This document shows, one piece after another, positions 63,173 to 64,000 of a stretch of 64,000 bases of DNA (the stretch's first letter is position 1; each line of letters begins with the position of its first letter). Source of the DNA: Hormiphora californensis (lineage: Eukaryota > Ctenophora > Tentaculata > Cydippida > Pleurobrachiidae); contig CM035351.1 in assembly GCA_020137815.1 (NCBI GenBank), forward strand, positions 3,110,409-3,174,408. The letters run 5' to 3'. The position numbers were made by a program, and so were the translations under genes. Below the pieces are notes generated by a model. That model saw only the letters and a program-made list of their open reading frames with translations. It had not been told where the DNA came from and searched no databases.

Positions 63173-63639
63173 TTACAAGTCATTGTCTACCCGATCATGG
63201 TATGGTAATTATATCGGGGAGGAGGGGGAGGTACTTGTTTAGAGTCACACAGCAGTACGTGAGAGAGTATTTACCAATTGTAGTAGTTAACAATTCACTA
63301 ACGACCCTCTAGCTCCCACTTCGTAGCAGCTGTGCAGCATGTTTACTGTACGTGTGGGATGAGGTGATTCTGTAGTCTGCACCTCTAAGTCTAAATAATG
63401 TGAAGTCTAAAAGTAAACTTAGCTCAGCTGGGTTGAGACTTGAGGTAGAAGTGCAGTAATGTCATGATGAGTTACGTAGGACTTAAAATAATTGTGCATG
63501 AGATCTCCAGCAAAGTGTGTCGGGAGCTAGGGCGTGGGAAATGGGATCTTGTATTTGTATTAGAAATCTAGAGAGCTAAGTGGTATAGATTCAAGGTTCA
63601 AGAATAGAAATATCTCTGTCCCTCTGTCTTTCCCATGCT

Positions 63640-63795
63640 TACTCCCACTCTCACCCTCGCCCTCACTTTCACTCTCACTTTCACTCGACTCTCACACTCA
63701 CCCTCACCCTCACACTCGACTCTCACCCTCACCCTCACCTTCACTTTCACTCGACTCCCACTCTCACTCTCACCCTCACTTTCACTCTCATCCAC
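63640..63795. repeat. (YTCACTC)n microsatellite
   Basis: Hexamers TCACCC, TCACTT and TCACTC alternate with CGACTC for about 150 bases. The last 200 bases of the window show only TCTCTCTGA-type repeats. Confidence 0.85.
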
Positions 63796-64000
63796 CATCG
63801 ACAGGATAAAGTGCCATATTTTAAAGATAAAAGCATGTAACAATCTGGAAAGCCATTATCTGGTTTGCTTTCAACTTATTAATATTTCAGGAAACTCTCT
63901 GAAGTCTCTCTCAGTCTCAGAGAGTCTCTCTGATCTCTATCCTACTCACCCTTGTAACAAGCTCACCCCACTTAATTGCCATGGTTACAGTTCGTCAGTT

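Overview
The window looks like a gene-rich stretch of an invertebrate animal genome, plausibly a sponge or another early-branching marine animal; the species is inferred and not proven. The evidence is spliced genes with short GT-AG introns, a recognisable U2 snRNA, a metazoan RAD54L2/ARIP4-type chromatin remodeller, a rhodopsin-family GPCR and a WDR49/WDR64-type WD40 gene. Repeats are dense: (GA)n/(CT)n arrays, foldback MITEs and LINE fragments.

Layout. 1-1.2 kb, 5.85-7.14 kb and 56.04-56.6 kb look like poorly resolved sequence, with stretched homopolymers and no believable gene. A YHYH-domain gene (plus strand, partial) lies at 1.63-2.50 kb. From 34.55 kb down to 8.5 kb runs a head-to-tail series of minus-strand genes: CCDC86/Cgr1-like, mitochondrial acyl-carrier-like protein, RAD54L2-like helicase (19 exons over 16 kb), a large P/Q-rich protein, an amidohydrolase and a dual-specificity phosphatase. 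LINE pieces and foldback elements fill 36-41 kb. A plus-strand WD40 gene of 22 exons spans 41.29-50.04 kb and carries a 188-nt U2 snRNA in one intron. A minus-strand GPCR follows at 50.87-51.96 kb. I see no gene from 52 to 64 kb, only microsatellites, duplications and a 1.57-kb near-perfect palindromic transposon.

Three themes stand out. First, six genes start 2-9 nt after a good 3' splice acceptor, and their spacing is short, which fits spliced-leader trans-splicing or tiny 5' UTR introns. Second, conserved exons of six minus-strand genes each need one or more extra bases skipped to keep the conserved reading frame (nine extra bases, one missing base). The WD40 and YHYH genes need none. Sequencing insertions are the simplest explanation. 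Third, the window holds many perfect hairpins, including a three-way junction, a hairpin-bearing MITE and several foldback elements sharing one internal core. It also holds arrays of RFX-type palindromes (GTTACCATGGTAAC).

All exon limits were read by eye from splice consensus and protein similarity recalled from known families; no search was run.
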